From positions 1-62,466 of the forward strand of contig NZ_SRYG01000018.1 in NCBI RefSeq assembly GCF_004793885.1: 62,466 nucleotides of DNA, read 5' to 3'. The notes under the pieces were generated by a model. It made no database searches. It was not told where the DNA came from and saw nothing but the letters and a program-made list of their open reading frames with translations. Numbering within the stretch: position 1 is the stretch's first letter; every line of letters starts with the position of its first letter. Position numbers and translations under genes: made by a program. The DNA comes from Dubosiella muris (GTDB taxonomy: Bacteria > Bacillota_I > Bacilli_A > Erysipelotrichales > Erysipelotrichaceae). Shown here in pieces: positions 33,382-43,580 of this stretch.

Positions 33382-34008
33382 ATGAAAAAATCGAAAAATT
33401 TGAAAAAGATGACGTTGTTCGCCATGTTCATCGCCATCGAGATGATGCTTTTGATGACCCCGTTCGGGTACTTGCGCATCGGGCCGATCAGCGCCACGCT
33501 CATGCACATTCCTGTGATTTTGGCGGCCGTGTTTCTGGGCACCGGCTATGGTGCGGCGCTGGGCTTGATTTTTGGAATCACGTCGGTCATCAACGCGACG
33601 ATGCAGCCGGGGATTACGAGTTTCGTATTCTCGCCATTTGTCACGATTGGCGGCATGAGCGGCAACTTCCTGTCCCTGGTGATCGCGATCGTTCCCCGCG
33701 TGCTGCTTGGCGTCATTGCCGGCCTCACGTTCCAGCTCTTTTCAAAAAAGCTCAAATGCTCCACAAGCGCCGCGCTGGCGGCCGGCATCGCGACGGCGTG
33801 CCATACGGTTTTGGTGCTTGGCATGATCGTGCTTTTCTTTGGCGCCGACTATTCGAGCGCGGTTGGCATCGCCCAAAACGCCCTGATTGGCGTCATGGCC
33901 TACACCGTCGCCACGAACGGCTTGTTCGAGCTTGTGCTCGCTTCGCTGGTCGCCCTGGCGCTCACCAAGGCCATTCCGGTGTACTCGATTCATCCTGTCA
34001 AAGCGTAA
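33382..34008 (+). CDS. ECF transporter S component
   Basis: A 208-residue membrane protein with six hydrophobic helices. YLRIGPISATLMHIPVILAA near the N-terminus and VFLGTGYGAALGLIFG are typical of vitamin-binding S components, which recruit a shared EcfAA'T module (absent here). Similarity in this loop suggests the pantothenate or hydroxymethylpyrimidine group, but the vitamin cannot be called. GTAGGAGG precedes the ATG. Confidence 0.85.
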   Translation: MKKSKNLKKMTLFAMFIAIEMMLLMTPFGYLRIGPISATLMHIPVILAAVFLGTGYGAALGLIFGITSVINATMQPGITSFVFSPFVTIGGMSGNFLSLVIAIVPRVLLGVIAGLTFQLFSKKLKCSTSAALAAGIATACHTVLVLGMIVLFFGADYSSAVGIAQNALIGVMAYTVATNGLFELVLASLVALALTKAIPVYSIHPVKA

Positions 34009-34034
34009 GTCGTGAATTTTCACGGCTTTTTTTT
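34007..34034 (+). terminator. Terminator of the ECF S-component gene
   Basis: AAGTCGTGAA pairs with TTCACGGCTT (one wobble) with T residues to 34034. Confidence 0.85.
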
Positions 34035-34043
34035 GTGTCCGGA

Positions 34044-34099
34044 TTTAACGCACGTTTAACACAACGCAGGAAAGGGCTTAACGTGGTTGCTGATACAAT
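34044..34099 (+). promoter_or_regulatory. Pho-box-like array and promoter of the pst operon
   Basis: Hexamers TTTAAC (34044-34049), TTTAAC (34055-34060) and CTTAAC (34077-34082) are phased exactly by 11 bp (one position of the phase, 34066, is degenerate). A TACAAT -10 box follows at 34094-34099. This matches the TTAACA-type direct repeats bound by PhoP in Firmicutes. Confidence 0.75.
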
Positions 34100-34139
34100 G
34101 AATGCGTGAAAGTGGATAGAAACATTGGAAAGGAACCTT

Positions 34140-35021
34140 ATGAATCAAAGTCTGAAAAAAAGGATTTTCACAATCTTCGTTTTAGGACTGGGAATTTGCA
34201 CCGGATGCGGCGTGCAGGCGCAGGAAAAGCGCGCGTTCGATCCGGACGCCACGATGCACGCGCTGACGCGAGAGGATGGCTCGGGAACCCGGCAGGCGTT
34301 TGCCGATTTGTTTGCATTGCGTGATGAAAAGGGAGTGGACGCCATCCATCCAGGCATCGCGGTCACGAACGCGACCTCGGTCATGATGATGTCGACAGCG
34401 GGCGATCCGTACGCGATCGGCTATACGTCGCTTGGCGCCATGAACGACATGGTCAAGCCTGTCGCTATCGACGGGGTGCGCGCGAGCGTGCAGACGGTTG
34501 AAGACGGAACGTATCCGATCGCCCGGCCGTTTTATTTGGCCATCAAAGACGATTTGCCGCCCGCCGGCGAGGAATTCGTCGAATTCGTGTTAAGCCGGGA
34601 AGGCGAAAACATCATCGCCAAGCAAGGCTATGTCGCGACGGGAACGGATTTGCCGTTTCAAACGAGCCATCCCCAAGGCTCGATCATGGTGACGGGCTCC
34701 AGCTCGATCGCGCCCGTCATGGAAAAGCTGAAGGAGCGCTACGCGCAAATCAACCCGAAGGCGGAAATCGTCGTCCAGCAGTCGGATTCCTCAAGTGGAT
34801 TGAGCGATGTCGCCAACGGAACCGCCGCCATTGGCATGTCGTCCAGAGCGCTGAAGCCTTCGGAATTAAAACGCGGCCTCACGCCAATCGCGTTCGCGAA
34901 AGACGGCATTGTCGTCATCGTCAACCCGGCCAATCCGGTTGAATCGCTGACGATGGAACAAGTCCGCTCGGTGTATCGCGATCCGCAACAAACGTGGCGG
35001 GCGCTGGAGAACCACAGATGA
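34140..35021 (+). CDS. pstS: Phosphate ABC transporter substrate-binding lipoprotein, domain-swapped order
   Basis: A 293-residue precursor with a signal peptide and lipidation cysteine C23 (lipobox CTGC). The half with TREDGSGTRQAF (43-54) and YAIGYTSLGA comes first; the half with GSSSIAPVMEKL (186-197) and QQSDSSSGLSDVANG comes second, the reverse of the classic PstS order. The phosphate-binding serines of both halves are present. It captures phosphate for PstCAB. ATG 34140 has AAAGGAA; the stop overlaps pstC. Confidence 0.9.
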   Translation: MNQSLKKRIFTIFVLGLGICTGCGVQAQEKRAFDPDATMHALTREDGSGTRQAFADLFALRDEKGVDAIHPGIAVTNATSVMMMSTAGDPYAIGYTSLGAMNDMVKPVAIDGVRASVQTVEDGTYPIARPFYLAIKDDLPPAGEEFVEFVLSREGENIIAKQGYVATGTDLPFQTSHPQGSIMVTGSSSIAPVMEKLKERYAQINPKAEIVVQQSDSSSGLSDVANGTAAIGMSSRALKPSELKRGLTPIAFAKDGIVVIVNPANPVESLTMEQVRSVYRDPQQTWRALENHR

Positions 35022-35869
35022 GCGCCTGGAAGGAAAACGGCGCGAAGAGGATATTTCAAATGGCGGCGGGGATGGCGGTTGTCGCCGTCTTTATGATTTG
35101 CGGCTTTCTTTTCGCCAATGGTTTGCCGGCCATTCACGAAATCGGCTGGCTGAACTTTTTGTTCGGCCAGGTGTGGAGGCCAGGCGCGGAACAGTTTGGA
35201 ATCTTTCCGATGATTGTCGGAACGGGCGTGGTGACGCTGGGTGCGCTAGTCGTCGGCGCGCCAGTCGGGGTGTTGTGTGCCGTGTTTCTTGTGTACTATT
35301 GTCCAAAACAGCTGCAAGCCCCGATGAAGGCGATCGTCAATTTAATGGCGGGCATTCCTTCGGTCGTGTATGGCTTTTTCGGCCTCGTTGTTTTGATTCC
35401 GCTGTTGCGTCATTGGACGCAAACGAGCGGGATGAGCGTGCTGGCGGCCGCCATCCTGCTTGGAATCATGATTGTTCCCACGATCATTTCCGTGTCGGAA
35501 ACCGCGTTGCACGCGGTGCCGCAAACCGTGTACGAGGGCGCGCTGGCGCTGGGCGCGACGAAAGATCGCGCGGTGTTTTTCACCGTGCTGCCCGCGGCGG
35601 GCAGCGGGATCTTTTGCGCCATTGTGCTTGGCTTGGGTCGGGCTGTTGGCGAAACGATGGCGGTCATGATGGTTGCCGGAAACCAGGCCGTGCTTCCGAA
35701 TGGATTGCTGGGCGGGGTCCGGACGCTTACGAGCAACATCGCGATGGAGATGGGATACGCCGCGGATTTGCATCGGCAGGCGCTCATTGGCACGGCGGTC
35801 GTGTTGTTTGGCATGATTTTGGCGATGAACGCGTTGATGGCGTGGGTAAAAAGGAGGATCGCGTCGTGA
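35018..35869 (+). CDS. pstC: Phosphate ABC transporter permease PstC
   Basis: A 283-residue permease with six membrane helices and the inner-membrane-component EAA-type loop (YEGALALGATKDRAVFFTVLP). AGIPSVVYGFFGL is typical of Pst permeases. Start 35018 overlaps the pstS stop (ATGA); a longer upstream start lies within pstS and is rejected. Confidence 0.95.
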   Translation: MSAWKENGAKRIFQMAAGMAVVAVFMICGFLFANGLPAIHEIGWLNFLFGQVWRPGAEQFGIFPMIVGTGVVTLGALVVGAPVGVLCAVFLVYYCPKQLQAPMKAIVNLMAGIPSVVYGFFGLVVLIPLLRHWTQTSGMSVLAAAILLGIMIVPTIISVSETALHAVPQTVYEGALALGATKDRAVFFTVLPAAGSGIFCAIVLGLGRAVGETMAVMMVAGNQAVLPNGLLGGVRTLTSNIAMEMGYAADLHRQALIGTAVVLFGMILAMNALMAWVKRRIAS

Positions 35870-36736
35870 AATCGTTGACCGAGGACCATAGGATGGTAAA
35901 GAAAATTCAATCAAAAAAAAGAAAAAGGATCTCGTTTGGTCAAATCGTCGTTTGGACCAGCGCGCTGCTGACGGTAGGGATCGCCCTGGCGATTGTAGGA
36001 ATCATCTTCTGGAAGGGGATTCCTTATTTGACGCCTTCGCTGTTTGCCTGGACGTATACCAGCGACAACGTCTCGCTGATGCCCGCGCTTGTCAACACAT
36101 TGCTCATGCTCGTGGTTTCGCTGTCGATCGCCTTGCCGGTTGGGGTGGCGGGCTCGGTATATTTGGTGGAGTACGCCGCGCCGGGAAACCGGTTCGTCCA
36201 CCTTGTCAACTTGATGGTGGACACGCTGGCGGGCATTCCCTCGATCGTCTATGGCTTGTTTGGCGCGCTGTTCTTTGTCCAGTTTTTTGGCATGGGTTTG
36301 TCGTTGCTGGCAGGCGCTCTCACTTTGTCGATCATGGTGCTGCCCACGATCATGAAAACGACGCAGGAGGCGCTTCGCGAAGTCCCGGCGTTGTATCGCG
36401 AGGGAAGCTATGGCCTGGGGGCCGGCAAGCTGCGGACGATTACGAAAATCGTGCTGCCCGCCGCGCTGCCCGGTATTTTGTCGGGCGCGATTTTGGCGGC
36501 CGGCCGGGTGTTCGGCGAGTCGGCGGCGTTGATTTTTACGGCGGGAACGCTGGCCCAGGTGGCGGGAAGCGTCACGGATTCGGCGCGGACGATGGCGGTT
36601 CATTTGTACGCGTTGTCGCAGGAAGGTCTTTTTTTGAATGAAACATACGCCAGCGCGGCGGTTTTGATCGTCGTGGTGCTGCTTATGAATGGCTTGGCGT
36701 CGTGGCTGGCGAAAAAAGCGGAACGGAGAAGAGAGC

Positions 36737-36744
<8 letters not shown>
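35866..36744 (+). CDS. pstA: Phosphate ABC transporter permease PstA
   Basis: A 292-residue permease with six membrane helices, [13 protein letters not shown] and the EAA loop [22 protein letters not shown]. The start is GTG 35866, with AGGAGG 8 nt upstream and overlapping the pstC stop; an ATG at 35893 is an alternative. A much longer in-frame reading begins inside pstC and is not the gene. Confidence 0.93.
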
Positions 36745-37482
<738 letters not shown>

Positions 37483-37483
<1 letters not shown>

Positions 37484-38097
37484 TGGTGATGGGGAAGGAT
37501 CGTCTGGATGGACTGGATGAGCGTGTGGTGGGAATGGGAATCGAAGCAGGAACGATGATGATGGACGTGTTTCGGACGATGAATGGCAGCGCCACGCTCG
37601 ACTTGCCGGCATTGCGGCGGCGGGATATCCGGCTGCACGACTTGGAGCAGGGTATTGAAAACCGGTGCGTGCAGCTTTTATTGAAGGAAAACTTGTTTGG
37701 TAGCGATTTTCGCCAGGTGGCGGGCGCCTTGAAAGTCATTCACGATTTGGAGCGGATCGGGCACCAGTCGCTACATGTCGGCCAGATTTTGGCGCAAAAC
37801 GAGGATCCGGTTTTGTATTGGCAAACCGGCTTGCACTGGATGGCGCACCATAGCGCCAAAATGGTGCTGGAGGCGATGGTGGCGTTCAAAAACAGGGACG
37901 TGCAGCTGGCGCGGCGGATCATCGCTTTGGACGCCGAGGTGGACGCGCGATTCGAGTCGGTGAAACAGGCGTTGACGCGTACGGGACAACTGGCGCCGGA
38001 TCGGGTCGCCAACGGCGTGCTGATTGCCAAATATCTGGAGCGCATCTCGGATCACGCGGTCGATATTTGCCGGCGCCAGCTCGTTGAGGGCGCGTAA
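37483..38097 (+). CDS. phoU: Phosphate transport regulator PhoU
   Basis: A 204-residue helical protein with two PhoU repeats, each with the metal-binding E/D-x3-D pattern (KVIHDLERIGHQSLHVG; IAKYLERISDHAVDICR). It damps PstSCAB uptake and PhoR signalling. ATG 37483 overlaps the pstB stop by one base (TGATG). A longer reading begins inside pstB and is a shadow. No phoP/phoR pair lies in this window. Confidence 0.93.
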
Positions 38098-38122
38098 AGA
38101 ATGCGAAGTCGTTCTTTTTTTT
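38096..38122 (+). terminator. Terminator of the pst-phoU operon
   Basis: AAAGAATG pairs with CGTTCTTT (one wobble) around CGAAGT, followed by a T run. The stem begins in the phoU stop codon. Confidence 0.8.
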
Positions 38123-38138
38123 GCGGCTTCGTTTGCGC

Positions 38139-38160
38139 CAATTCTTCGATTTAAGAATTG
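38139..38160 (+). promoter_or_regulatory. 22-bp inverted repeat at the ptsI promoter
   Basis: CAATTCTT and AAGAATTG are perfect arms around CGATTT. The right arm overlaps the first bases of the ptsI -35 box, a typical operator position; no T run follows, so it is not a terminator. Confidence 0.6.
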
Positions 38161-38186
38161 TGTGGGTTCGTAAAAAGTGTTAAAAT
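38158..38186 (+). promoter_or_regulatory. ptsI promoter
   Basis: TTGTGT (38158-38163), 17-bp spacer, TAAAAT (38181-38186). Confidence 0.65.
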
Positions 38187-38205
38187 TAGGCTAAATGATA
38201 GCGTT

Positions 38206-38219
38206 TGAAAGCGCTTGAT
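38206..38219 (+). promoter_or_regulatory. Candidate cre site in the ptsI leader
   Basis: TGAAAGCGCTTGAT matches 11 of 14 positions of the catabolite-response consensus (left half perfect). It lies between the promoter and the start codon, where CcpA-HPr(Ser-P) would act as a roadblock. Confidence 0.45.
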
Positions 38220-38237
38220 TATAGGAGGAAATAAAGC

Positions 38238-39938
38238 ATGCTAAAAGGGATTGCGGCAAGTGCTGGTGTGAATGTCGCGAAAGCGTACAAGCTGGAAGCA
38301 CCGGTAGTTGTCATTGAAAAAAAGGCGGGAGAGCCTGTAGAGGAAATTAAAAAATTCGACGATGCCTTGGCGAAAACAGTAAAAGATATTGAAGGCGTCA
38401 AGGAGCGCGCGGCGAAGCGGCTGAGCGAAGAGGAACTCGCGGTATTCGATGCGCATTTGATGATGGCAAACGATCCGGAATTCGCCGGACAGATCAAGTC
38501 GATGATCGAAAACGAGAAAGTGAACGCGGAATACGCGGCGGACACGGTGGCAAACCAGATGGTCGCGATGTTCGAAGCGATGGATAATGATTATTTCCGG
38601 GAAAGAGCGGCGGACATCAAAGACGTGACGTTCCGTTTGAAATGCAACCTGCTCGGTTTGCAGATCCCGGATTTGACGGCGATCGACGAGCCGACGATCA
38701 TCGTGGCGCACGATTTGACGCCAAGCGACACGGCGCAGCTCAACGAATGGGTCAAAGGGTTCGCGACGGCGATTGGCGGAAAAACATCCCACTCGGCGAT
38801 CATGGCCAACTCGCTGGAGATTCCGGCCGTGGTTGGATGCTCGGGCGTTCTCGAGGCGGTTCAAACCGGCGACGTGATCGGTCTGGACGCGCTGGATGGT
38901 TTTGTGTATGTGAACCCGGATGAGGAAAAAGTGAAAGAGCTGGAGGAAAAAGCGGCTCGTTATGCAGAGGAAAAAGAAGCCCTCAAAGTATTAGTCAACG
39001 CGAAGTCCATCACGACGGACGACCACGAAGTGGAACTGGCCGGAAACATCGGTGGTTTCAAAGACGTGGAAGGCGTTTTGAAAAACGGCGGCGAAGGCGT
39101 CGGCTTGTTCCGTACGGAATTCCTGTACATGGACAACGACCACTTCCCGACAGAAGAAGAGCAGTTTGAAGCGTACAAGCAAGTGCTCGAAGGCATGGAA
39201 GGCAAAAAAGTCGTTGTCCGCACGCTGGATATCGGCGGCGACAAGAAGCTTTCGTACTACACGTTCCCTGAGGAAATGAACCCGTTCCTTGGATACCGGG
39301 CCATTCGTCTGTGCCTGAAGGAGCAGGATATTTTCCGTACCCAGCTGCGCGCGCTTTGCCGGGCGTCGGTGTATGGCAAATTGTGTATCATGTTCCCGAT
39401 GATCGCGACGATCAACGAGTTCAGACAGGCCAAGGCCATTTACGAGGATGTCAAGGCGGAACTGATCGCGGAAGGCGTGCAAGTGGCGGACGATATTCAG
39501 GTTGGTATGATGGTTGAAATTCCGGCCGCGGCGGTTTTGGCGGACGAATTCTCGAAATACGCGGATTTCTTCTCGATCGGAACGAACGACTTGATCCAGT
39601 ACTCGATGGCGGCCGACCGGATGTCGGAAAACGTATCGTACTTGTATCAGCCGTACAACCCTTCGATTTTGCGCTTGATCAACATGACGATCAAAGGCGC
39701 GCACAAAAACGGCCGCTGGGTCGGCATGTGCGGCGCGATGGCGGGCGAGCCATACGCGGTACCGATTTTGCTCGGTCTTGGACTGGATGAGTTCTCGATG
39801 TCGGCGACGCAAATTTTGAAGGCGCGCAAAGTCGTGACTTCGCTCAGCTACGCGGAAATGCAGAAGCTCGCGGATCATTGCCTGAATCTGGATTCGGCGG
39901 AAGAAGTGCTGGATTACGTGAAAAGCGTTGTAGACTAA
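38238..39938 (+). CDS. ptsI: Phosphoenolpyruvate-protein phosphotransferase (enzyme I)
   Basis: A 566-residue enzyme that autophosphorylates on H185 (GGKTSHSAIMA) from PEP and passes the phosphate to HPr. The C-terminal PEP-binding TIM barrel carries RTEFLYMD, DIGGDKKL and SIGTNDLIQY. Full length. ATAGGAGG precedes the ATG. ptsH, which usually lies directly upstream, is not here; phoU occupies that place. Confidence 0.97.
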   Translation: MLKGIAASAGVNVAKAYKLEAPVVVIEKKAGEPVEEIKKFDDALAKTVKDIEGVKERAAKRLSEEELAVFDAHLMMANDPEFAGQIKSMIENEKVNAEYAADTVANQMVAMFEAMDNDYFRERAADIKDVTFRLKCNLLGLQIPDLTAIDEPTIIVAHDLTPSDTAQLNEWVKGFATAIGGKTSHSAIMANSLEIPAVVGCSGVLEAVQTGDVIGLDALDGFVYVNPDEEKVKELEEKAARYAEEKEALKVLVNAKSITTDDHEVELAGNIGGFKDVEGVLKNGGEGVGLFRTEFLYMDNDHFPTEEEQFEAYKQVLEGMEGKKVVVRTLDIGGDKKLSYYTFPEEMNPFLGYRAIRLCLKEQDIFRTQLRALCRASVYGKLCIMFPMIATINEFRQAKAIYEDVKAELIAEGVQVADDIQVGMMVEIPAAAVLADEFSKYADFFSIGTNDLIQYSMAADRMSENVSYLYQPYNPSILRLINMTIKGAHKNGRWVGMCGAMAGEPYAVPILLGLGLDEFSMSATQILKARKVVTSLSYAEMQKLADHCLNLDSAEEVLDYVKSVVD

Positions 39939-39958
39939 GAATTTGACTTTGGATTTTA

Positions 39959-39984
39959 GAGGGACGAGCCGTCCCTCTTTTTTT
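39959..39984 (+). terminator. ptsI terminator
   Basis: GAGGGACG pairs with CGTCCCTC around AGC, followed by seven T residues. It ends 12 nt before the next start codon, so some read-through is possible. Confidence 0.9.
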
Positions 39985-39995
39985 AGGAGAGAGCG

Positions 39996-41738
39996 ATGAA
40001 ATTAATTTGGCAATTTACAAGAAAGTACAAGAAGCTGCTGCTCCTTGATTTTGTGTCGGTGTTTGGCTTCGCGTTGGCGGAGCTTGGCATCCCGACTTTG
40101 ATCGCGCAGATGATCGACCAGGGAATCAACCGGGACGATCCTTCGGTTTTGTACCGCTTTTTTGGGATCGTGGTGTTGATCTCGGTGTTGGGGGTTTGCG
40201 GAACGAGCTTGCTGGCGTATTGCTCGACGCGCATTAGCACGAACGTGACGTACGACATTCGCGAGGCGGTGTTCAACCATACGATGCGGTTTTCCCACGC
40301 CGAGATGGAGAAATTCGGCGTGGCGAGCATGATTACGCGAACGAACAACGACGCGTATCAAATCATGGTGTTTTTGCAGACGATTTTGCGCAGCGCGATG
40401 CTGGCGCCCGTCATGATCGTCGTCAGTTTGCTTCTGGTGACGATGACGTCTTTGCCGCTGGCGACTATCGTGTTCGCGACGATTCCCGTCATTGTGGTTG
40501 GGGTCGTGCTGTTCGCGAAGTTTTCGGCCCCGCTGTCGGAAAACCAGCAAAAATCGCTGGACGCGATGAACCGGATCTTGCGGGAAAACCTGTCGGGTAT
40601 CCGGGTCATTCGCTCGTTCAACAACGAGCCGTTCGAACAAAAGCGGTTTGCCAAGGAAAACGAGTGGTACACTTCGCAGACGACGCGGCTGTTTAAGATG
40701 ATGTCGTGCACCGATCCTTTGTTTTTCTTTATGATGAATTTGGCGACGATCGCGATCTACTACCTTTCGTCTTTGATGCTTGGAAGAGGAGCGATTGAAA
40801 TCGGACAAGTCGTGGCGTTTATTGAATACTTGTTCCACGCGATGATGTCGGTTCTTGTTTTTTGTATGGTGTTTATGATGTATCCGCGCGCCAATGTTTC
40901 GGCTAAGCGGATCGAGGCCGTGCTGGAAACGAAAAGCACGATCGTTTCCGGGGCGCAACGCATCGGACGCATCGAGGATATCCGACTCGAGCATGTTTCG
41001 TTTTCCTATCCCAATGGCGAGGAAAACGTGCTGACGGACATTTCATTTGAAGTGAAGAAAGGCGAAAAGCTGGCGGTCATTGGCAGCACGGGGTCTGGAA
41101 AAAGCACGCTGGTGAAGCTGCTGGCCCGTTTCTACGATCCGACCAAAGGCCGGATTTTGGTGAATGGAAAAAACATTCGCGATTTGGACTTGTCCTCGTT
41201 GCGCAGCGAGATGGGCTTCGTTTCCCAAAAGCCGCATATGTTTAAGGGCTCGATTCACGACAACATCGCGTTTGGCTTGGAGCAGGCGTCGTTTGAATCC
41301 GTCCACGAGGCGGCGACAATCGCGCAGGCGGCGGATTTCATTTTGGAACGCGACGAGCAATACGAGGAGGAAATCGCGGAGGAAGGAACGAACTTGTCTG
41401 GCGGCCAGAAGCAGCGGATCTCGATCGCGCGGGCGTTGTTAAAGAAGAGCGGATTGTACATTTACGACGATTCGTTTAGCGCGCTTGATTTTAAGACCGA
41501 CGCCAAACTGCGGGCGGCGCTGGAGCCGATGCGGCCGGATTCGATTTTTATCGTGGTGGCGCAGCGGGTTTCCACGATTTTGGACGCGGACAAGATTCTC
41601 GTTTTGGACGAGGGGCGGATCGTGGGGTATGGATCGCATCCGGACTTGTACGATTCGTGCGCGGTGTATCGCGAAATCGTGTTGTCGCAGCTAAGCGAGA
41701 AGGAGGTGCGCGCGTATGCCGAAAAAACTGACCTTTAA
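39996..41738 (+). CDS. Heterodimeric ABC exporter subunit A (degenerate ATPase site)
   Basis: A 580-residue half-transporter: six membrane helices (15-310), Walker [10 protein letters not shown], signature NLSGGQKQR, but Walker B reads [11 protein letters not shown], with aspartate in place of the catalytic glutamate. This is the mark of the degenerate partner in BmrC/LmrC-type heterodimers. Its canonical partner starts 23 nt before this gene ends. Substrates are probably drugs, lipids or peptides. Confidence 0.92.
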   Translation: MKLIWQFTRKYKKLLLLDFVSVFGFALAELGIPTLIAQMIDQGINRDDPSVLYRFFGIVVLISVLGVCGTSLLAYCSTRISTNVTYDIREAVFNHTMRFSHAEMEKFGVASMITRTNNDAYQIMVFLQTILRSAMLAPVMIVVSLLLVTMTSLPLATIVFATIPVIVVGVVLFAKFSAPLSENQQKSLDAMNRILRENLSGIRVIRSFNNEPFEQKRFAKENEWYTSQTTRLFKMMSCTDPLFFFMMNLATIAIYYLSSLMLGRGAIEIGQVVAFIEYLFHAMMSVLVFCMVFMMYPRANVSAKRIEAVLETKSTIVSGAQRIGRIEDIRLEHVSFSYPNGEENVLTDISFEVKKGEKLAVIGSTGSGKSTLVKLLARFYDPTKGRILVNGKNIRDLDLSSLRSEMGFVSQKPHMFKGSIHDNIAFGLEQASFESVHEAATIAQAADFILERDEQYEEEIAEEGTNLSGGQKQRISIARALLKKSGLYIYDDSFSALDFKTDAKLRAALEPMRPDSIFIVVAQRVSTILDADKILVLDEGRIVGYGSHPDLYDSCAVYREIVLSQLSEKEVRAYAEKTDL

Positions 41739-43488
41739 ACAATGCCTTGTTCACTTGTGGGGCTTTTTAAAAGACCACCGCGTCAAGCTGCTGACGGGGT
41801 TGTTTCTCGTTTTGGTCATGCAGGTGATTTACGCCGTCATGCCAAGTATCGAAGGGATGATCACGACTCAGCTTCAGCTGGATGTGACGCAAATGGCCAA
41901 AGGCGTGCCGGGGGCGCATATTCAGATGAACGTGATCGTCCGCATTCTTTTGATGTTGCTTGGCGTGTATTTGATTAAAATCACCAGCCAGCTGGTGAGC
42001 GCGTTTTTGCTGACGGACTCCATTCAAAAAACGATGGAGGACATTCGCGATGCCATCGAGAAAAAAATCAACCGGCTGCCGGTTTCCTATTTCGACGCGC
42101 AGGAAACCGGCGACTTGCTCTCGCGCATCACCAACGACGTGGAAACGGTGTCGAACGCTTTGCAGCAGACGTTGTCGCGCGTCATTGGCGCGGTGTGCAC
42201 GTTTGTGTTCGTTTCGATCATGATGTGCACGATCAATTTGGTGATGACGCTGATGGTGTACGTGGCGCTGCCGGTCATCGCAATGATTTCGTTTGGCTTC
42301 GTGAAAAAAAGCCAGCCGCTTTTCGACACCCAGCAGCAGTCGCTGGCGGATTTGAACGCGACGATCAACGAATTGTATTCGGGTTTCAACGAGATCGTCA
42401 TTTACGATCAGCAGGAAAAAGCGAAAGACCGGTTTCAAAAAGCGAACGAGGCGATGCGGGAATCGGGCTTTAAGGCGTTGTTTTTGTCCGGCCTGATCGG
42501 GCCGACGACTTCGTTGGTGACGTATGTGACCATCGGGTGCGTGGCGCTGTATGGTTGTTTGCAAGTGCTGGCGGGCGTCATCACGTTAGGGCAGCTTCAG
42601 GCGTTTATTCGCTATATTTGGAACATCAACGATCCGATCGCCCAGCTTTCGCAGCTGTCCAACCAGGTGCAGTCGGCGTTTTCGGCAATGAACCGGTTGT
42701 TCACGTTTTTGGATATGGACGAAGTCATGGACACGCAAGGCGAGCCGTTTCACGAACCGATTCGGACAATCGACTTTGAGCGGGTGCGGTTTGGATATGG
42801 TCAGGAGCCGTTGATGCGCGATGTCAACATCCATGTCGAGGCGGGGCAGACGATCGCGATTGTCGGACCGACAGGCGCGGGAAAGACGACGCTGACGAAC
42901 TTGCTGCTGCGCTTTTACGAGATCGGCGGCGGCGCGATCAAAATCAACGGGCGCGACATTCGAACGATGTCTTATCACGATTTGCGCGACTTGTTTGGGC
43001 TCGTCCTTCAAGACGCGTGGCTGTTTGAGGACACGATTGAGCAAAATCTGAAATACGGCCGGCACGAAGCGCTGCGCTGCGAAGTGGTGGAGGGAGCCAA
43101 GCAGGCGAATGTCCATCATTACATCCGCACATTGTCCAATGGATACGATTCGCTAATCAACGAATCGGGTTCCAACATTTCCCAAGGGGAAAAACAGCTT
43201 CTGACAATCGCCCGCGCGCTTATCAAGGATCCGAAGATCCTCATTTTGGACGAGGCGACAAGCTCGGTAGATACCCGGCTGGAAAAAAGGCTTCAGAGCG
43301 CGATGGATGTCGTGATGCGAAACCGGACGAGCTTCGTGATCGCGCACCGGCTGTCCACGATCGTCAACGCTGATTTGATTTTAGTTATGCAGCATGGCGA
43401 TATCGTGGAAAGCGGCACGCACGAGGCGCTGCTGGAAAAAGGCGGCGAATACGCGAAGCTGTACAACGCGCAATTCGCGCAGGAGTAG
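41716..43488 (+). CDS. Heterodimeric ABC exporter subunit B (catalytic ATPase)
   Basis: A 590-residue half-transporter with a slightly longer N-terminal arm. Walker [10 protein letters not shown], Walker [11 protein letters not shown] with the catalytic glutamate, switch IAHRLSTI; the signature is [10 protein letters not shown] rather than LSGGQ, so the two composite ATP sites differ as in asymmetric exporters. AGGAGGTG precedes the ATG, inside the end of subunit A. Confidence 0.93.
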   Translation: MPKKLTFKQCLVHLWGFLKDHRVKLLTGLFLVLVMQVIYAVMPSIEGMITTQLQLDVTQMAKGVPGAHIQMNVIVRILLMLLGVYLIKITSQLVSAFLLTDSIQKTMEDIRDAIEKKINRLPVSYFDAQETGDLLSRITNDVETVSNALQQTLSRVIGAVCTFVFVSIMMCTINLVMTLMVYVALPVIAMISFGFVKKSQPLFDTQQQSLADLNATINELYSGFNEIVIYDQQEKAKDRFQKANEAMRESGFKALFLSGLIGPTTSLVTYVTIGCVALYGCLQVLAGVITLGQLQAFIRYIWNINDPIAQLSQLSNQVQSAFSAMNRLFTFLDMDEVMDTQGEPFHEPIRTIDFERVRFGYGQEPLMRDVNIHVEAGQTIAIVGPTGAGKTTLTNLLLRFYEIGGGAIKINGRDIRTMSYHDLRDLFGLVLQDAWLFEDTIEQNLKYGRHEALRCEVVEGAKQANVHHYIRTLSNGYDSLINESGSNISQGEKQLLTIARALIKDPKILILDEATSSVDTRLEKRLQSAMDVVMRNRTSFVIAHRLSTIVNADLILVMQHGDIVESGTHEALLEKGGEYAKLYNAQFAQE

Positions 43489-43490
43489 AC

Positions 43491-43517
43491 AAAAGAGTCC
43501 AAGTGGACTCTTTTTTT
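43491..43517 (+). terminator. Terminator of the ABC exporter operon (recurrent module, copy 1)
   Basis: AAAAGAGTCC and GGACTCTTTT are 10-bp perfect arms around AAGT, followed by T residues. The same arms recur at 44497 and 44847. Confidence 0.92.
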
Positions 43518-43570
43518 GAAAATAAACTTTTTTTGAGAAAAAATGTCCCTTTTGTCCTCTCTTTGTCGTA

Positions 43571-43576
43571 TATAAT
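43571..43576 (+). promoter_or_regulatory. -10 box directly before the nuclease-like gene
   Basis: TATAAT ends 4 nt before ATG 43581. No clear -35 box and no ribosome binding site, hence possibly a leaderless transcript or a later start. Confidence 0.5.
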
Positions 43577-43580
43577 ATAT

